Source: Stenogyne calaminthoides (lineage: Eukaryota; Streptophyta; Magnoliopsida; Lamiales; Lamiaceae). Taken from it: a stretch of 64,000 nt of DNA. Below the pieces are notes generated by a model. It was not told the DNA's origin, did not search any database, and saw only the letters and a program-made list of their open reading frames with translations. This document shows, one piece after another, positions 1 to 10,261 of this stretch. Location of the stretch: contig JBBCBC010000033.1 of the NCBI GenBank assembly GCA_037126765.1, forward strand, positions 14,584,085 through 14,648,084. Reading direction: 5' to 3'. Numbering within the stretch: position 1 is the first letter of the stretch; the number at the start of each line of letters is the position of its first letter. Position numbers and translations under genes: made by a program.

Positions 1-106
1 AATATGCGTATTTCAAAAAATCTACACACTTTTAATAAGGAAAGAGACTATAATTTGGAACAAACTAAAAAAATGTGAACTTTTTTTTTTTGGGACGAAT
101 GGAGTA
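1..106. mobile_element. Right end of a Stowaway-like MITE (truncated by window edge)
   Basis: The bases at 91-106 read TGGGACGAATGGAGTA, which is the reverse complement of the terminal motif (TACTCC-TTCGTCCC) common to plant Stowaway-type Tc1/mariner MITEs. A poly-T run precedes it and AT-rich sequence lies upstream. The other end is outside the window, so the length and the TA target duplication cannot be checked. Confidence 0.5.
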
Positions 107-337
107 ATTTGTTGGAAATGAAAGTATAAGGTTCTTCCAAATGACCACTTTGCCTTTTTTTCACTTTTCTACTGGGAAATGTACACACTTCTTCCATTGC
201 AGAATCAACGCTACCAAGCTGGATGTCGAAAACCCTAGCTAAGAATAGAAGAATCGCGTGAAGAAGTGGCACAACCCGTTTCTAAAGAATGTCGGGAAAA
301 CCTAATGAGTATATGTATGTGTCAGTGTGTGTATATA

Positions 338-379
<42 letters not shown>

Positions 380-1019
380 CTCTGCAACATTCTATCATAT
401 CAAACAACGGATAATACCACAAAAATGTGATTAATCGGGGCAAATGCGTCTTTTTTTTTCAATTATCTTATGATTTATACACATTATTAAACAAGAATTA
501 AAATTATACCAGATTTATTACAACATATCAAATACCCATAAAATTTTAATTTCGTACCTAATATATGCTCTATCAAACACCCGTATAAAATTGAAATTTT
601 CGTTAATTAGTTCGTAAATAACACTCTCGCTCGTACTAATATCTCAATTTTGGGTACAAAATTATAAATTAACCCTATCAAATGGGGCTTGAGTGTACAA
701 AATTTGAGACCACATATAACCCTAACTTATAATTATTTATGATTTTGCATTGTGGTCCCTCAACAAATTGAAAATGTTTATGGTATCTATACATGTGAGA
801 CTAACTAGTATGATAATTGATAACCTTAAAGCCCATAACTTAAAAAATGTAGTAGAACACTTTAATTGAGTCACCTTAAGATAACTAAACACATTGAATA
901 TACTTTTTGTGCCACATGTTGAATATTTTCAATAATCATAAGATTACACAAGTCTATAAAATGTGTATTACTTGAATGGTGAGCTCAAACCTTGTTGTCA
1001 TGCAGAATTCATATTTAGT
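107..1019. other. AT-rich intergenic DNA without a recognisable gene
   Basis: This stretch is AT-rich with short homopolymers and many stops in all frames. The short open frames in it have no recognisable motif. The only structured element I see is the TA microsatellite at 342-373. Confidence 0.6.
342..373. repeat. (TA)n microsatellite
   Basis: About sixteen consecutive TA dinucleotides, preceded by a shorter interrupted GT/TA tract at 322-341. Such tracts are length-variable and can be collapsed or expanded in assembly. Confidence 0.9.
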
Positions 1020-1024
1020 CATAC
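1020..1024. repeat. Target-site duplication CATAC, left copy
   Basis: Exact 5-bp match to 2344-2348 directly outside the solo LTR termini. It marks the integration site of the now-excised element. Confidence 0.88.
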
Positions 1025-1344
1025 TGATGGTCCCGATTTTTGGTGGAAAACCCATGCGTGCGCGGAAGACTTTGTGTAATGCATATAAAACAGGGGTGAG
1101 GGCAGAGTGATTCCAAATTTTGCTTTTAAGAACATGTGTGTTGTTTTGCTTGTAATCGAATGCATATGACAAGTAAGAACATTAAGCAGTAAAGAACACA
1201 CAATTTTATAGTGGTTCGGACGAAACCCGCCCTACATCCACTCTTCCCTTAACACAGGGGCACCAACTTAACCAACTTAACCGAACTTAACCGAACTTAA
1301 CCTGCGGGACTTATATCCCTCACGGGATGGCCGAGATGTTTATT

Positions 1345-1458
1345 GAGTTCACACTCTACAGATGTTTATCGAGTTCACACTCAAACGGGACTTATCACCC
1401 TCACGGGATTGCCTACCCTCCCTTGCGGGATTGCTAGATGTTTACCGAGTTCACACTC
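1345..1458 (-). repeat. Three copies of a GAGTGTGAACTC hairpin motif in the solo LTR
   Basis: The 12-mer GAGTTCACACTC (plus strand) occurs exactly at 1345-1356, 1371-1382 and 1447-1458. On the transcribed minus strand it reads GAGTGTGAACTC, able to form a 4-bp stem (GAGT/ACTC) with a 4-base loop. Each copy follows a GATGTTTAT/C(C)GA-type spacer. The motif recurs in the E2 5' LTR at 15676-15687 and, with one mismatch, at 15650-15661. It lies downstream of the TATA box, so it would be in the RNA leader. Confidence 0.75.
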
Positions 1459-1942
1459 ACCTACAAACTTATCCTATCAAACTGATTTGGGTAAGGTTTG
1501 TTTGGTTTCCAATTAGTTTGAGATTTTCCCTTACATTTGTTTTGCCTCAATGCTAAGGATGGAAAAATCTCTCTAAGCTTAGGATATAGCATTTGTGCTT
1601 AGATCTAGGGTAGAACACTCTTGAATATATGCGTGTATCTCTCGCTCTGTGTTCTATGGTGGGAATGCTTGAGTATATAGAATCGGGAGCACAATTCCTT
1701 TCAATGTGCCTTGTGTTGACTGCCTTAGCCGTGCTATGATCAGGCCATATTTCAGGACTCGCATCATCTGGCACACGACCTTAGCTGGGAACTACTGGAA
1801 CCCATATCTTCTTAGCTCTGTAGCATCGTTTGCTACATTCTCCACACTCTTCCACATTCATCCACACTTGATAATGAAGGAAGAACTTGTATTTATAGTG
1901 TGAATTTGAATGTTACCGTTGGAGAGAATCACATTCAAATCC

Positions 1943-2054
1943 ACGTCTGATCTCGATCTCGATCACGTCTGATCTCGATCACGTCTGATCTCGATCAGTC
2001 TCATCTGCTCATCTTCATATCTGATCTCGATCACGTCTGATCTTGATCAGTCTC
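1943..2054 (-). repeat. U3 short tandem repeats (ACGTCTGATCTCGATC type)
   Basis: About six to seven degenerate copies of a 16-20 bp unit built from CACGTCTGATCTCGATC. They lie upstream of the solo LTR TATA box, hence in the U3 enhancer region. Family-A LTRs carry an analogous U3 array of GAAGACTCAGA-type units. Confidence 0.75.
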
Positions 2055-2343
2055 TTTTGCTCATCTTCTGATCTGCAACCTTCTCTTCTGATTTGCTGGC
2101 TTTAGCTTTTCTTCACTTCTGATTTTGCACAGCTCATCAGTTAACTCCGAACTCATCTTACTCTCCGATCTCGATCATTCTCGTCTGCAGCCTCGTCTGA
2201 TCTCAATCTTCTTCTTCCGATTTCGTGAGTTCCCCCTCAATTTATTCTCTCGTTCCCCCTTAACTTGTTATCTGTAGATTAGCTTGAATAACACAAGTTA
2301 ATAATATTTTGGCATAATTCATCAAAACTAAAATATCCCAACA

Positions 2344-2348
2344 CATAC
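2344..2348. repeat. Target-site duplication CATAC, right copy
   Basis: Exact 5-bp match to 1020-1024, directly abutting the CCCAACA end of the solo LTR. Confidence 0.88.
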
Positions 2349-2689
2349 TTATCACTCGACAACAAAAATTGAATTGTCACAATAAATACAGTCACGATGG
2401 TTGAGTTTCTCCTTGTTATCAATACTCTGTTCTCAAATATTTGATATTTATGATGTGCATAAATTATACTATTAAGTCGGTCTAATATAAACAAGTTGCA
2501 TGTTGCAATTGATGTACAACCATAACTTTCCAGGACTAAATTTTTGGTTCCCGTGGTTGCAAATTGGACGCCAACTCAGTTAAAAAATCCTGATAAATAT
2601 TTTACTCTACAATCGTGAACACTAATATCATTCACTCCCAAAATTTAAAGCCTTAGGCGTATAGAGCCAGAAGAGGAAAAATATCTTCA
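2349..2689. other. AT-rich spacer upstream of the GRF exon
   Basis: Original insertion-site DNA of the solo LTR. I see no coding motif or repeat in it. It could hold the promoter of the GRF-type exon that starts at 2690, but no clear TATA box is in the expected place. Confidence 0.4.
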
Positions 2690-2812
2690 ATGTCAGCCCA
2701 AAGAAATATTGATGTTGCTCTGGAGTGTTTTTGTGGAAGAAGAGCTCTAATGCGCACATCTTTGACAGACGATAATCCAGGAAGAAAATTTTCAAGTTGT
2801 GTAATCTTGAAG
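2690..2812 (+). pseudogene. Orphan exon 1 of a GRF-type zinc-finger gene
   Basis: The exon encodes 41 residues from an ATG. It contains CFCGRRALMRTS, then DDNPGRKFSSC, which fits the GRF zinc-finger pattern (C-x-C-G, a TS-x-T segment, NPGRxF and a final Cys). Plant GRF zinc fingers are typically near the N-terminus of small proteins with a C-terminal coiled coil or membrane segment, and are often split by an intron soon after the finger. Here the exon ends at a consensus donor, AAG|GTAAGT at 2813. No downstream exon is recognisable before Sirevirus sequence begins near 3262, so the gene appears to have lost its 3' part. The molecular role of this family is poorly defined. Confidence 0.6.
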
Positions 2813-3261
2813 GTAAGTATCGTTTACATTTTCACCCAAATTTTCGTTTTCAATTTTCACTCATCCCTTGACTTTGTAATCGTTTGAAGCAATGTCACAT
2901 TGGGCTTCAACATAATTCGAATTGTAAGCTTTGTTATGCATGTGATGATTCAAATGTGAAATTGTGGATTTTAAATCTCAATTATGCAGATTTCTCAATA
3001 TAATTAAATATTGGACAATACTCATGTCTTTTGAGTAACTCGTTTTGACATGTTGTACGGAAAGGTAAATTATGTCCATTTATGAATAACATAATTGATT
3101 GTGAGTAAAGTATAATGATAACTTGAGTAATTAAGTGATTGTTGGACGATGAAGATAAAAAAAATTGTGCCTATGATGGCTAAGATAACTCAGATGGAGA
3201 TTGTGCCTATGATGGCTAAGTATAATGATAACTTGAGTAATTAAGTGATAACTTGAGTAAA
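2813..3261 (+). other. Intron remnant and rearranged junction with E1
   Basis: The sequence begins with the GTAAGT donor of the GRF exon and has a possible acceptor, TTATGCAG, near 2990. From about 3106 it becomes a patchwork: a segment with ATAATGATAACTTGAG occurs twice (about 3112 and 3219), and a segment with CCTATGATGGCTAAG occurs three times (about 3171, 3205 and 3312). The second segment belongs to the E1 env-like ORF. This is a locally duplicated or filler-DNA join between host sequence and the truncated element. Confidence 0.5.
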
Positions 3262-4444
3262 TTAAGGGATTGACTTAACTCCAATCCTAGAAGAACTGAA
3301 GAAAGTTGAGCCTATGATGGCTAAGATAACTCAGATGGAGATTGTGTTAGCAAACCAATCTCAGAAGCTGGATAACCTGAGTTCATCCACTGATGTGCAT
3401 TAAGTACAAACTGAACTCTCTGAAAAGATAGCTGCTCTAGATGTCAAAATTGATGAAGTTGGAAAAGAGCTAGCTAAGAGCTTGGAGAAGAAATATCAAG
3501 ATAAAACTGCCTATCTATAAGCCAAGCTGACTGAGAAGAATCAGGAAATGATCAAGACAGCTGTTGAGGAAATGAGTGCTTTGCTCATGTCCTAGATGAC
3601 AGACTTGATGCATGAAGCCTTTTCTAACCAATTTGCCCCTGTAGCTGAAGAAGCCTCCATGGCAAAAAATTATCTGAGGAGGTTGGAAGATGAGCATGAT
3701 CACTTGGCTGGAGAAGTTAGAACCATGGGCAAAGAACAGTTTCACATGGATGCTGCATTATCTCAGATTCTCCCATTGTATGATGTCAAAAAGGGGGAAA
3801 GAACCTCTCACGCTACAAAAGGTGAGTTGGACAATTTGCCGAAGAAAACCTTGGAGAAGAAAGCTCATGAGGAAATTGAAGCAAAGAAAATTCTGATGGC
3901 TCTGAATCAAGTGGAAGCTATTGAAAAGTTGAAATTTAGAGAGCCTGAAGAAACTGGGTATATTAGATAGATGAGGAAGTCACACAGGAAGCAATTGATC
4001 AGAAGATGCTTGAAAGAAGAAGCACTGAAACGAGCAAGACTGGTAAGGCTCATGCTAGACCTGAGAAGAGAAAGGTTGTGGCATTCGTGGAAACTGAGAA
4101 GAGAAATAAGAAGAAGGTTTCAAAGCTAGTAGTCCTAACAACAATGAAGCATTTTTGGAATATCTTCTGACCTTTTACCCTGAGTATCTGCAGAAATGGG
4201 TAAACCTTGCAGATGAGCACAATGTTAAGATTGTTGCTCCTGGGCCATACATGTATCCTGCACTAAGATTTGAGAATGGTTTTGTGAATGAAGCTGTCTT
4301 CTCTTAGGAAGTTGCTGGATTTGCTGCTCAGTTGGGGTTGACTGGAAATCATCCTGAGATCATTAAGCAGAGCGATGAGCCGAAGAGAAGATATTTTGGG
4401 ATGTTCAATCTTGAAGTCCCTGAAGATGAGATTGACGAAGACTG
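3262..4444 (+). pseudogene. E1: relic of the Sirevirus env-like ORF (C-terminal part)
   Basis: The frames match the 3' ORFs of E2, E3 and E4. Visible parts are a coiled-coil-like stretch (3590-3970, with AFSNQFAPVAEEAS then YLRRLEDEHDHLAGEV) and a C-terminal domain (4140-4444, with FLEYLLTFYPEYLQKWVNLA and, near the end, RRYFGMFNLEVPEDE). Stops occur at about 3595, 3968 and 4305. A block found in the other copies (about 45 residues, with VDKWMPIKLNDMW) is missing near 4120-4140. The product is called env-like only because of its position between pol and the 3' LTR in Sireviruses. I see no signal peptide or membrane segment. This is the oldest copy, diverged mostly at synonymous-looking positions. 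Confidence 0.8.
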
Positions 4445-4694
4445 AAGATGGTGTTCAGTTGTTCTTTGTGCCTTATTGATCATAATGTTAAACATTTAAT
4501 TGTAATATGTAATTCACTATCCTACATCAATGAAATAACTCTTTTTGTGTGTTGATCAACAAAAGATAATATCTCATTATCTTCTTTAAACTGTTTGTCA
4601 TACTATCCTAATGGTGTATCTATTCTAGAAGTTAAACTGAAATCTGTGATAGGTAAGGTTTTCTTAAATTGTAATAGATGGTTTTGACATCATC

Positions 4695-4708
4695 AAAAAT
4701 GGGGAAAT
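4695..4708 (+). promoter_or_regulatory. E1 polypurine tract
   Basis: AAAAATGGGGAAAT sits directly before the LTR start TGTTGGGAGATG at 4709, the expected place for priming plus-strand DNA synthesis. The same tract without the T (AAAAAGGGG) precedes the other family-A 3' LTRs. Confidence 0.85.
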
Positions 4709-5766
4709 TGTTGGGAGATGAATTTAATATAAATGAAAAGATTTTGATTAGATCTCAAAATCCCTGAGTATGACATGTTCAGAATAATCTAAGGTAGATT
4801 AGAATACAGGTTCAGTATAGTTAGTTTAGGAAATATCTGCAAAATGTATAGTTAGCAAATATCTCTGAGGTTTATAGGTTAGACACACACTGAGGGGGAA
4901 CTCAGTGAAAATGACTAAAGTATATGAAGACTCAGGAGACCTTGGAAGACTCAGAAGAACCTGAATATCCAAATCATCCAGAAAACTCAAATCGATCTGA
5001 ATACCTAAAGACCAAAGATTATCTACCTGAGGACAAATAGACTGAGGAAGTCTTGCACATTTTGAGAAATAAATCATGTCCAAATATTTGATTGCAGACA
5101 GAAGGAACTAAAACTAAGTGTCTTTTAAGGTTGTTTCATTCAGAGAGATTGACCTAAAAGAGCCATTTTGTTTGTCTCTATTCACTGAAGCCAAGAACCA
5201 ATCAGAAAGAGACAACATTGTACTTCACTGACACAGAAAGCGACATATCACTGAGATGTCAGATGTACTGAGTTCTAGACTGCAAAAACCAAGTGATTGG
5301 ATGCATTGGTTACATATTACCCAAACCATCCAAGGGCGTGTTCAAACCCTAAAATAGTCGTTTATCACTAACCAAATAAGGAAACCCTTGATGCTATCTC
5401 CTCCAACGGATAGTTTTTCAAGAGTAACCTTGGTTAGTTGCCTATAAATACCAGTGACCTTCACCATTGCAAGGTTACAGGAAATCAAGCAACTCAAGAG
5501 CTCATTCGTATTCAAGTTTATACTGTGAAGAACTTGAAACCCTAAGAATTTTCCAAGTGTTTCATCTTTGAAGAGAGCTCATTTACTAAGCCTAGATTCA
5601 AGTAAATATCCAAATCTTAGTTAGAGATATCCCAGCCTTTTACCTTGTGTTCTAAATTGTAAAAGGATATCTCACCTTAGTTGGAAACCAACCAAACCCA
5701 AACCCTATTATTTAGGTAGTTTGAGTGTGTAATTGTTGGAAAGTGAGAGATGTAAAGAGTTAGTAA

Positions 5767-5917
5767 GCTGCAATTGAGTTCAGCCTGAAAACTCTAGAGA
5801 AGAAGTTAGTAAGCTGCTTGTGACAGTCTGAAAGCTTGTGTGTGCGTGAGTTAGTAAGCTGCAGTGTAGTTCAGCCTGAAAGCTCGTAGAGAAAGTTAGT
5901 AAGCTGCTAAGTTCAGT
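5767..5917 (+). repeat. E1 LTR leader hairpin array (GCTG...CAG(C) stems)
   Basis: Four units near 5767, 5815, 5860 and 5903 start with GTAAGCTGC and contain GCTG, a 7-11 base loop and CAGC or CAG, followed by CTGAAAGCT-like sequence. Family-A copies in E2-E4 have ACTAC and GTAGT in the same places, so both sides of the stem changed together. Confidence 0.6.
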
Positions 5918-5978
5918 CTGAAAGCTTGAGGTAGTTATAGTAGTAGTGAGTTAAGGAATTTCTCTGAGGATCAGAGAG

Positions 5979-6011
5979 AGTGGACGTATGACCTTGAGCC
6001 TCTGAACCACT
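5979..6011 (+). promoter_or_regulatory. Conserved AGTGG/CCACT LTR hairpin (E1)
   Basis: AGTGG at 5979-5983 pairs with CCACT at 6007-6011 across a loop of about 23 bases. The same pair with variable loop sequence is present in all family-A and family-B LTRs here (for example 29190-29222 and 38731-38763). It is likely an RNA element near the R/U5 or polyadenylation region. The function is inferred. Confidence 0.5.
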
Positions 6012-6537
6012 ATAAGTCACTGTGTTATTTGCTTTCTGTTTTGCATTATTTGTGTTGCATATTTTCACTGAAAGCATACTGAGTTTTCTGATATTCAGTT
6101 GGAATAAATCCACTGAGTTTGCATTGAATTGATTACAGCCTTAACCACTGATTTACTAAGTGATAAAGATTTTCAGCAAGTTAAAAAATGAGTATAAACT
6201 TAGGGCCTACATATTCCGCACACTAGATAAGCTAGTATAGATAGTTGTCAAACTGACCAACTCACCTGAGTAGTCAGTAAGATAGTTATCTACTCCAAGC
6301 TTATTTGGAATCTGTTTTAAAAACCTTAGATCAGTTGGACCAATTTGAAGCTTCTGAAAGCCGCTCAGTGTTATTGTCTCAGTAGACATTGACTCAGAGC
6401 ATCTAGTGCTTCTCAGAACTATTTTTTTCAGGACAACCTGACTCACTGATCATAATTTGAGAAAAGTTTTAAAAATTACTGTACACGTGTATTCCCCCCC
6501 ATACATGTGTGAGACTCGTTTACCCCGAGACCAACAC

Positions 6538-7837
6538 CTATTTATAATGCACAAGGGGGGCAAAATATTGGCTCATAGAAAATTTCTTTGTATCTTCTCT
6601 AAGATACAATCTTGAATATATCTCATATGTTTTATTTCCCATAAATAAATCCCAACAAAATATCCCCTTATTTATTATATGGGATTTTCGAAAAAATAAG
6701 GCAAGAAACAAGATTTAAGATTTCTTGAATTTATGAGATAATCTTGTATTCTAATAATACCTATCTTTTCCATAAAATCTTTTCAAAAAAATCAAGAAAA
6801 TCTTTTTCTCTTTCTTCCTACAATTTTTGAAATTTTTTTGGAAAAATAGGCAACAATATTTTCTTTTATTTTAATCACCCTTTTCAGTTATTGGACTTTA
6901 TATTGGGCTACTAGAGGGGTCTTTAGGAGAATTAAGATTGAACCTTTTAATAGGCTCTGAATTATCAATATTGAGCCACAATATTATTCAGCCCATTAAA
7001 TATAATTTATTCCACTATAAAATTAATATTGCACTATCCATCTTAACCCATACTATTGTAATATGGCTCCCGGTTATTATTTTCCGTGTTTAAGGTTATC
7101 CAGTCCATTAATTAATTTAAGCCACTGAAAAAGCTTTATATTAATTAATATTTTTTTCCTTAGAGTAAGGTCAGCTCAACATTATTATCCATACCGGAAA
7201 TAAATTCCACTAGTAAGATTTAGTGTGATAAAACTTCTGAACCCACCAAGGGACAAATCACGCAAGACGTATTTGCACACAATTCTCTGTATTAAATCTT
7301 AGCAATCGTCATGTAACTAATAATATTGCCCAAAACACAAAGTATTGAATCGCATTGATTCTCTACCCAACATGAATCAAAACAATAATTACTAATTACA
7401 CACGATCCTATTTAAGGGACAGAGATTAAGAAATAACGAACCACCGAGGTCTAATTCTTCTACATTCAGTAATGAAGAATTTATCCTCGTTGTAGGTCAT
7501 ATTCAGCACATCATAATGCACTAGTGTAATCTCTTAGTCAAGACAAGTCAATCTGAGCCTTACACTTCAACCTTTCACGATGAATTGTTCATTTTCATCT
7601 AGGTTGTGAATTTGTACTTATTTACAAGGAACTGTTAATGTGGTCTTCTTCTGTGATAATATCACCACATTAGCTACAATGTAACTCGTACTATTATAGA
7701 ATAATTATGCAGTAAATATATATAACATTTATTCATATTTAAAATAACAGTGATAAAAGATTTATTTCCAGTAAATAAGACAGAAATTCAGTTTAGTTAT
7801 ACAAAGTAAAAACATACTTTCACGTATAACCCCAACA
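6538..7837 (-). mobile_element. Truncated LTR of the E5 copia family
   Basis: This segment matches 34399-35847 (the E5 5' LTR) in the same orientation over its whole length. Shared landmarks include AATCTTGAATATATCTC, the GGCTCCCGGTTATTATTT segment and the CCCAACA end at 7831-7837. Its left end coincides exactly with the end of the E1 LTR, at the CTATTTATA of the old LTR promoter, so E1 inserted into or recombined with this LTR. No polypurine tract is visible beyond 7837, so it was probably a solo or 5' LTR. Confidence 0.82.
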
Positions 7838-8739
7838 TATATATTACCTGGACATGTATTAGATCATGGTTAGATCTAGAAATGAATGTAGGGGAGGGCT
7901 AGAATTTTTTTTCTAACAATACTAATATATACATACATACACGCATATATATATTAAAATTAAATTTAGTAAGGAAAAAAATTAGATACCAGAGCCATAA
8001 AACTCCAACGACAAAATTAAATAGCACTCCAAAAAAACAAATTGAAAGATTAGTTCACGTGTGACACTAATACAATAATAATTTTCCTATAAACATGTCA
8101 AATTGTATGCACATAAAATAATTTTAAAATAGTAAATTTGATTGTCAAAGTAAAAAACGCAAAATTTAAAGTAATCTATGAGTGAGTTTAGATTAAATGA
8201 TAAGTGCTTTGATTAATTAGTTAAAAATATTTAAAAATTCATGCATGATCCGTAACTTATTAGTAACTTATTAGTCTTTTTCAAACACATTTCGTACAAA
8301 ATTCATGCATGATTCGTAAGTGCACGTTTATGCACCGTCTGCACGTGCACATTTCATGTTTATTTTAGTAACCATATACATTATATTTTAAAAGAGCGGC
8401 TAAAAACTATGTGTAATGGAGTGTTGCTTTTACTATTTATAGAATGGAACCAGAAAATAAAAATGAGAAAGTTATAGAGGGACGAAAGGAGTAGTATATT
8501 TGCTCAAACAGTTCATGGAATAAATTTATTGTGTCAGTTATAATTTATTAAACAAAGAAACAACTTATATCTTTTTACATAAATTCTTGTACGTAACATT
8601 GCATACTCAAATTTCTATGCAGTTTGGGCTCCATAATTGAATTAACATTTCTCGCGGTCATGGACCAAACTAGCTAAAATTCGTGCGGGTCAATTACTAA
8701 AAAATTCAGGCCAACTATTAATTAATTCAGTTTTGACGT
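7838..8739. other. AT-rich spacer with a possible MITE end
   Basis: There is no coding signal. A (TA/CA)-rich patch lies near 7920-7955. GAGGGACGAAAGGAGTAGTA near 8477-8496 resembles a Stowaway-type terminus, but its partner end is not recognisable. Confidence 0.4.
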
Positions 8740-9576
8740 TTGACAATCCTTTTACGTGTCTTCTTTCGTTTCTCTCTATAACTTCCTCTCTTTTCTTTCG
8801 CTCTCGTTTATCTTCCTGAAAATGACGGCATAACATCCTTCGATGGTAATTTTCAGTCGATTTTTTGGTTTGTGGCCATGTTTTTCTTTTGATTATACGT
8901 GTCTTATTACAGTTTTTGAGGAGATCGACTCTATTCAACTCAGTTATTTTTTTTACTTTTTCTTTTTAGTTTTTCCAAGTTTTTTCTGAGTGTTTTGCTC
9001 ATTATTTTTCTAAAAATGTGTGCATGTATGTATCCTCTGTTATTTTTAATATCTAATATTGTTTTGTTTCAAACCCTAGGTTTTATAGTCACGATTTTAA
9101 GTTTTTACGTTTTTTGTTCTTCGCGTTCTTTCCGAGTTTGTGTTTTGGTTTTAAATCTAAGTATGCGGTTTTCAATTTTGTTTGTATTCTTTGTTTGTTC
9201 TTAATGTCTGGTATTTGTTTCTTTACAAACCCAAGATTTTTTCGTCACGATTTTTAAGTTTCTATGATATATGTATTTATTTTTTGTATTTTCGTCTTGT
9301 TGTAAAATAGATGTATTTATGTAGTAGTTCATATTTTAAGTTTGTTTTTGATCGATTTTTTTGTATGTTCATGAAGTAATACATGTTTATTCATGTGGTA
9401 ACATATAATTTTAATATAGTAACACATATATGTTTATGCAATACTATATTTTTTGTTCTAGTTTTGATTAGAACAACACGTGTATGTCAAGTTTAGGTAG
9501 TAATACAAGTTTTATTAATGTAGTATTAACTAATGTTTTAATCTAACTGTGTCTTTTTTCTTATGTAGTTTCTACT
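8740..9576 (+). other. Probable 5' UTR and first intron of the decayed Ulp1-like gene
   Basis: Pyrimidine-rich sequence with CTCTCTATAACTTCC near 8773 looks like a plant promoter/leader. It is followed by about 600 bp of T-rich DNA typical of a plant intron, ending in CTTATGTAG|T at about 9568 just before an ATG at 9577. The splice assignment is inferred from composition and the acceptor motif only. Confidence 0.35.
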
Positions 9577-9714
9577 ATGGGCAAGGAAAAGAAACATATC
9601 CAACCTCTTCTCTTTTTAGAGTGGTCTGGTGAGAGTAGCCAGAAGCCAGTAGGGAAGAGGCCTAAAGAGAATGTATGGAAGAAAGAAGGTGATGAAAAGA
9701 GGCAGAAAGTATAA
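9577..9714 (+). CDS. Short basic N-terminal exon/ORF of the decayed gene
   Basis: A 45-codon frame from ATG to TAA that starts MGKEKKHIQPLLFLEWSGES and ends in a Lys/Arg-rich segment resembling a nuclear localisation signal (EGDEKRQKV). It follows a good acceptor-like sequence and precedes, about 170 bp later, frames resembling the plant mobile-domain part of Ulp1-associated proteins. It probably is the first coding exon of that gene. On its own it has no recognised domain. Confidence 0.35.
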   Translation: MGKEKKHIQPLLFLEWSGESSQKPVGKRPKENVWKKEGDEKRQKV

Positions 9715-10261
9715 AAAATTATTAAAGTTCCAAAGACGAGACATATTCTTATATTTTTTTTAGCTTTTTTTGATTTTTCTGTTCATGATTATTTTTTTGG
9801 TTACATGTTATATTTTTATGTGTTTATTCGTTTTCTTATTTATAGGACGTTCACACCTAATGGTAGGCCAAAATGATTGTTTGATCTTATAAACACTTAA
9901 ATGAAAAGCAAAGAGATGATGTTCGGAGCATAAACTTTGGTGGGTTGCTTGATTTGAAGTTGTCCAAGTTAATAAACTATAGGAAATTACAATGGTTAGT
10001 GAAAAACTTTAATCACAATAGTTAGATGTTGTCAATTGGTAGAAACAGTAATTGTCATTTAACCATTGATGGTGTGTATGATATTTTCATTATCCCTATG
10101 AACTCGGGGTTTGAGGTTACTTGTTATTCTCGCTCTGAGAACTTCACTCTTCTGTATAAGTTTATTGAGGATTATGATATATCCTAGTCGGATAAGTTTT
10201 CACTTCAAATTTATTTAGACTTTATTTGAAAAATGGTGGTGATGGTTTCAAGCATATGTTT

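Larger units (their letters stand above)
1025..2343 (-). mobile_element. Solo LTR of a family-B Sirevirus-like copia element
   Basis: Read on the minus strand this 1319-bp unit starts TGTTGGGATATT and ends GGGACCATCA, so it has the TG...CA LTR ends. The flanks carry an identical 5-bp duplication CATAC at 1020-1024 and 2344-2348, the copia target-site size. No primer-binding site follows the 3' side and no polypurine tract precedes the 5' side, so this is a solo LTR left by LTR-LTR recombination. A TATA-like box (CTATAAAT on the minus strand, plus positions 1891-1898) lies about 445 bp from the LTR start. The part around 1190-1460 matches the E2 5' LTR at about 15640-15800 closely in reverse orientation, placing both in one family. 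Confidence 0.88.
4709..6537 (+). mobile_element. E1 3' LTR (family A, 1829 bp)
   Basis: It starts TGTTGGGAGATG and ends GAGACCAACA. A TATA-like box CTATAAATA lies at 5442-5450. Downstream are four leader hairpin units (5767-5917), the AGTGG/CCACT hairpin (5979-6011) and the C-rich-loop hairpin (6483-6511). It aligns along its length with the LTRs at 27784, 37232, 49463 and 51728 but is clearly more diverged. It keeps CAG/CTG at most places where the younger copies show CG. The matching 5' LTR and target duplication are missing. The right flank is an LTR of another copia family. Confidence 0.88.

Noticed and set aside
8690..8938. 82-codon minus-strand Lys/Arg-rich frame
   Set aside because: It is antisense to pyrimidine-rich sequence that looks like a leader or intron. 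It has no domain.
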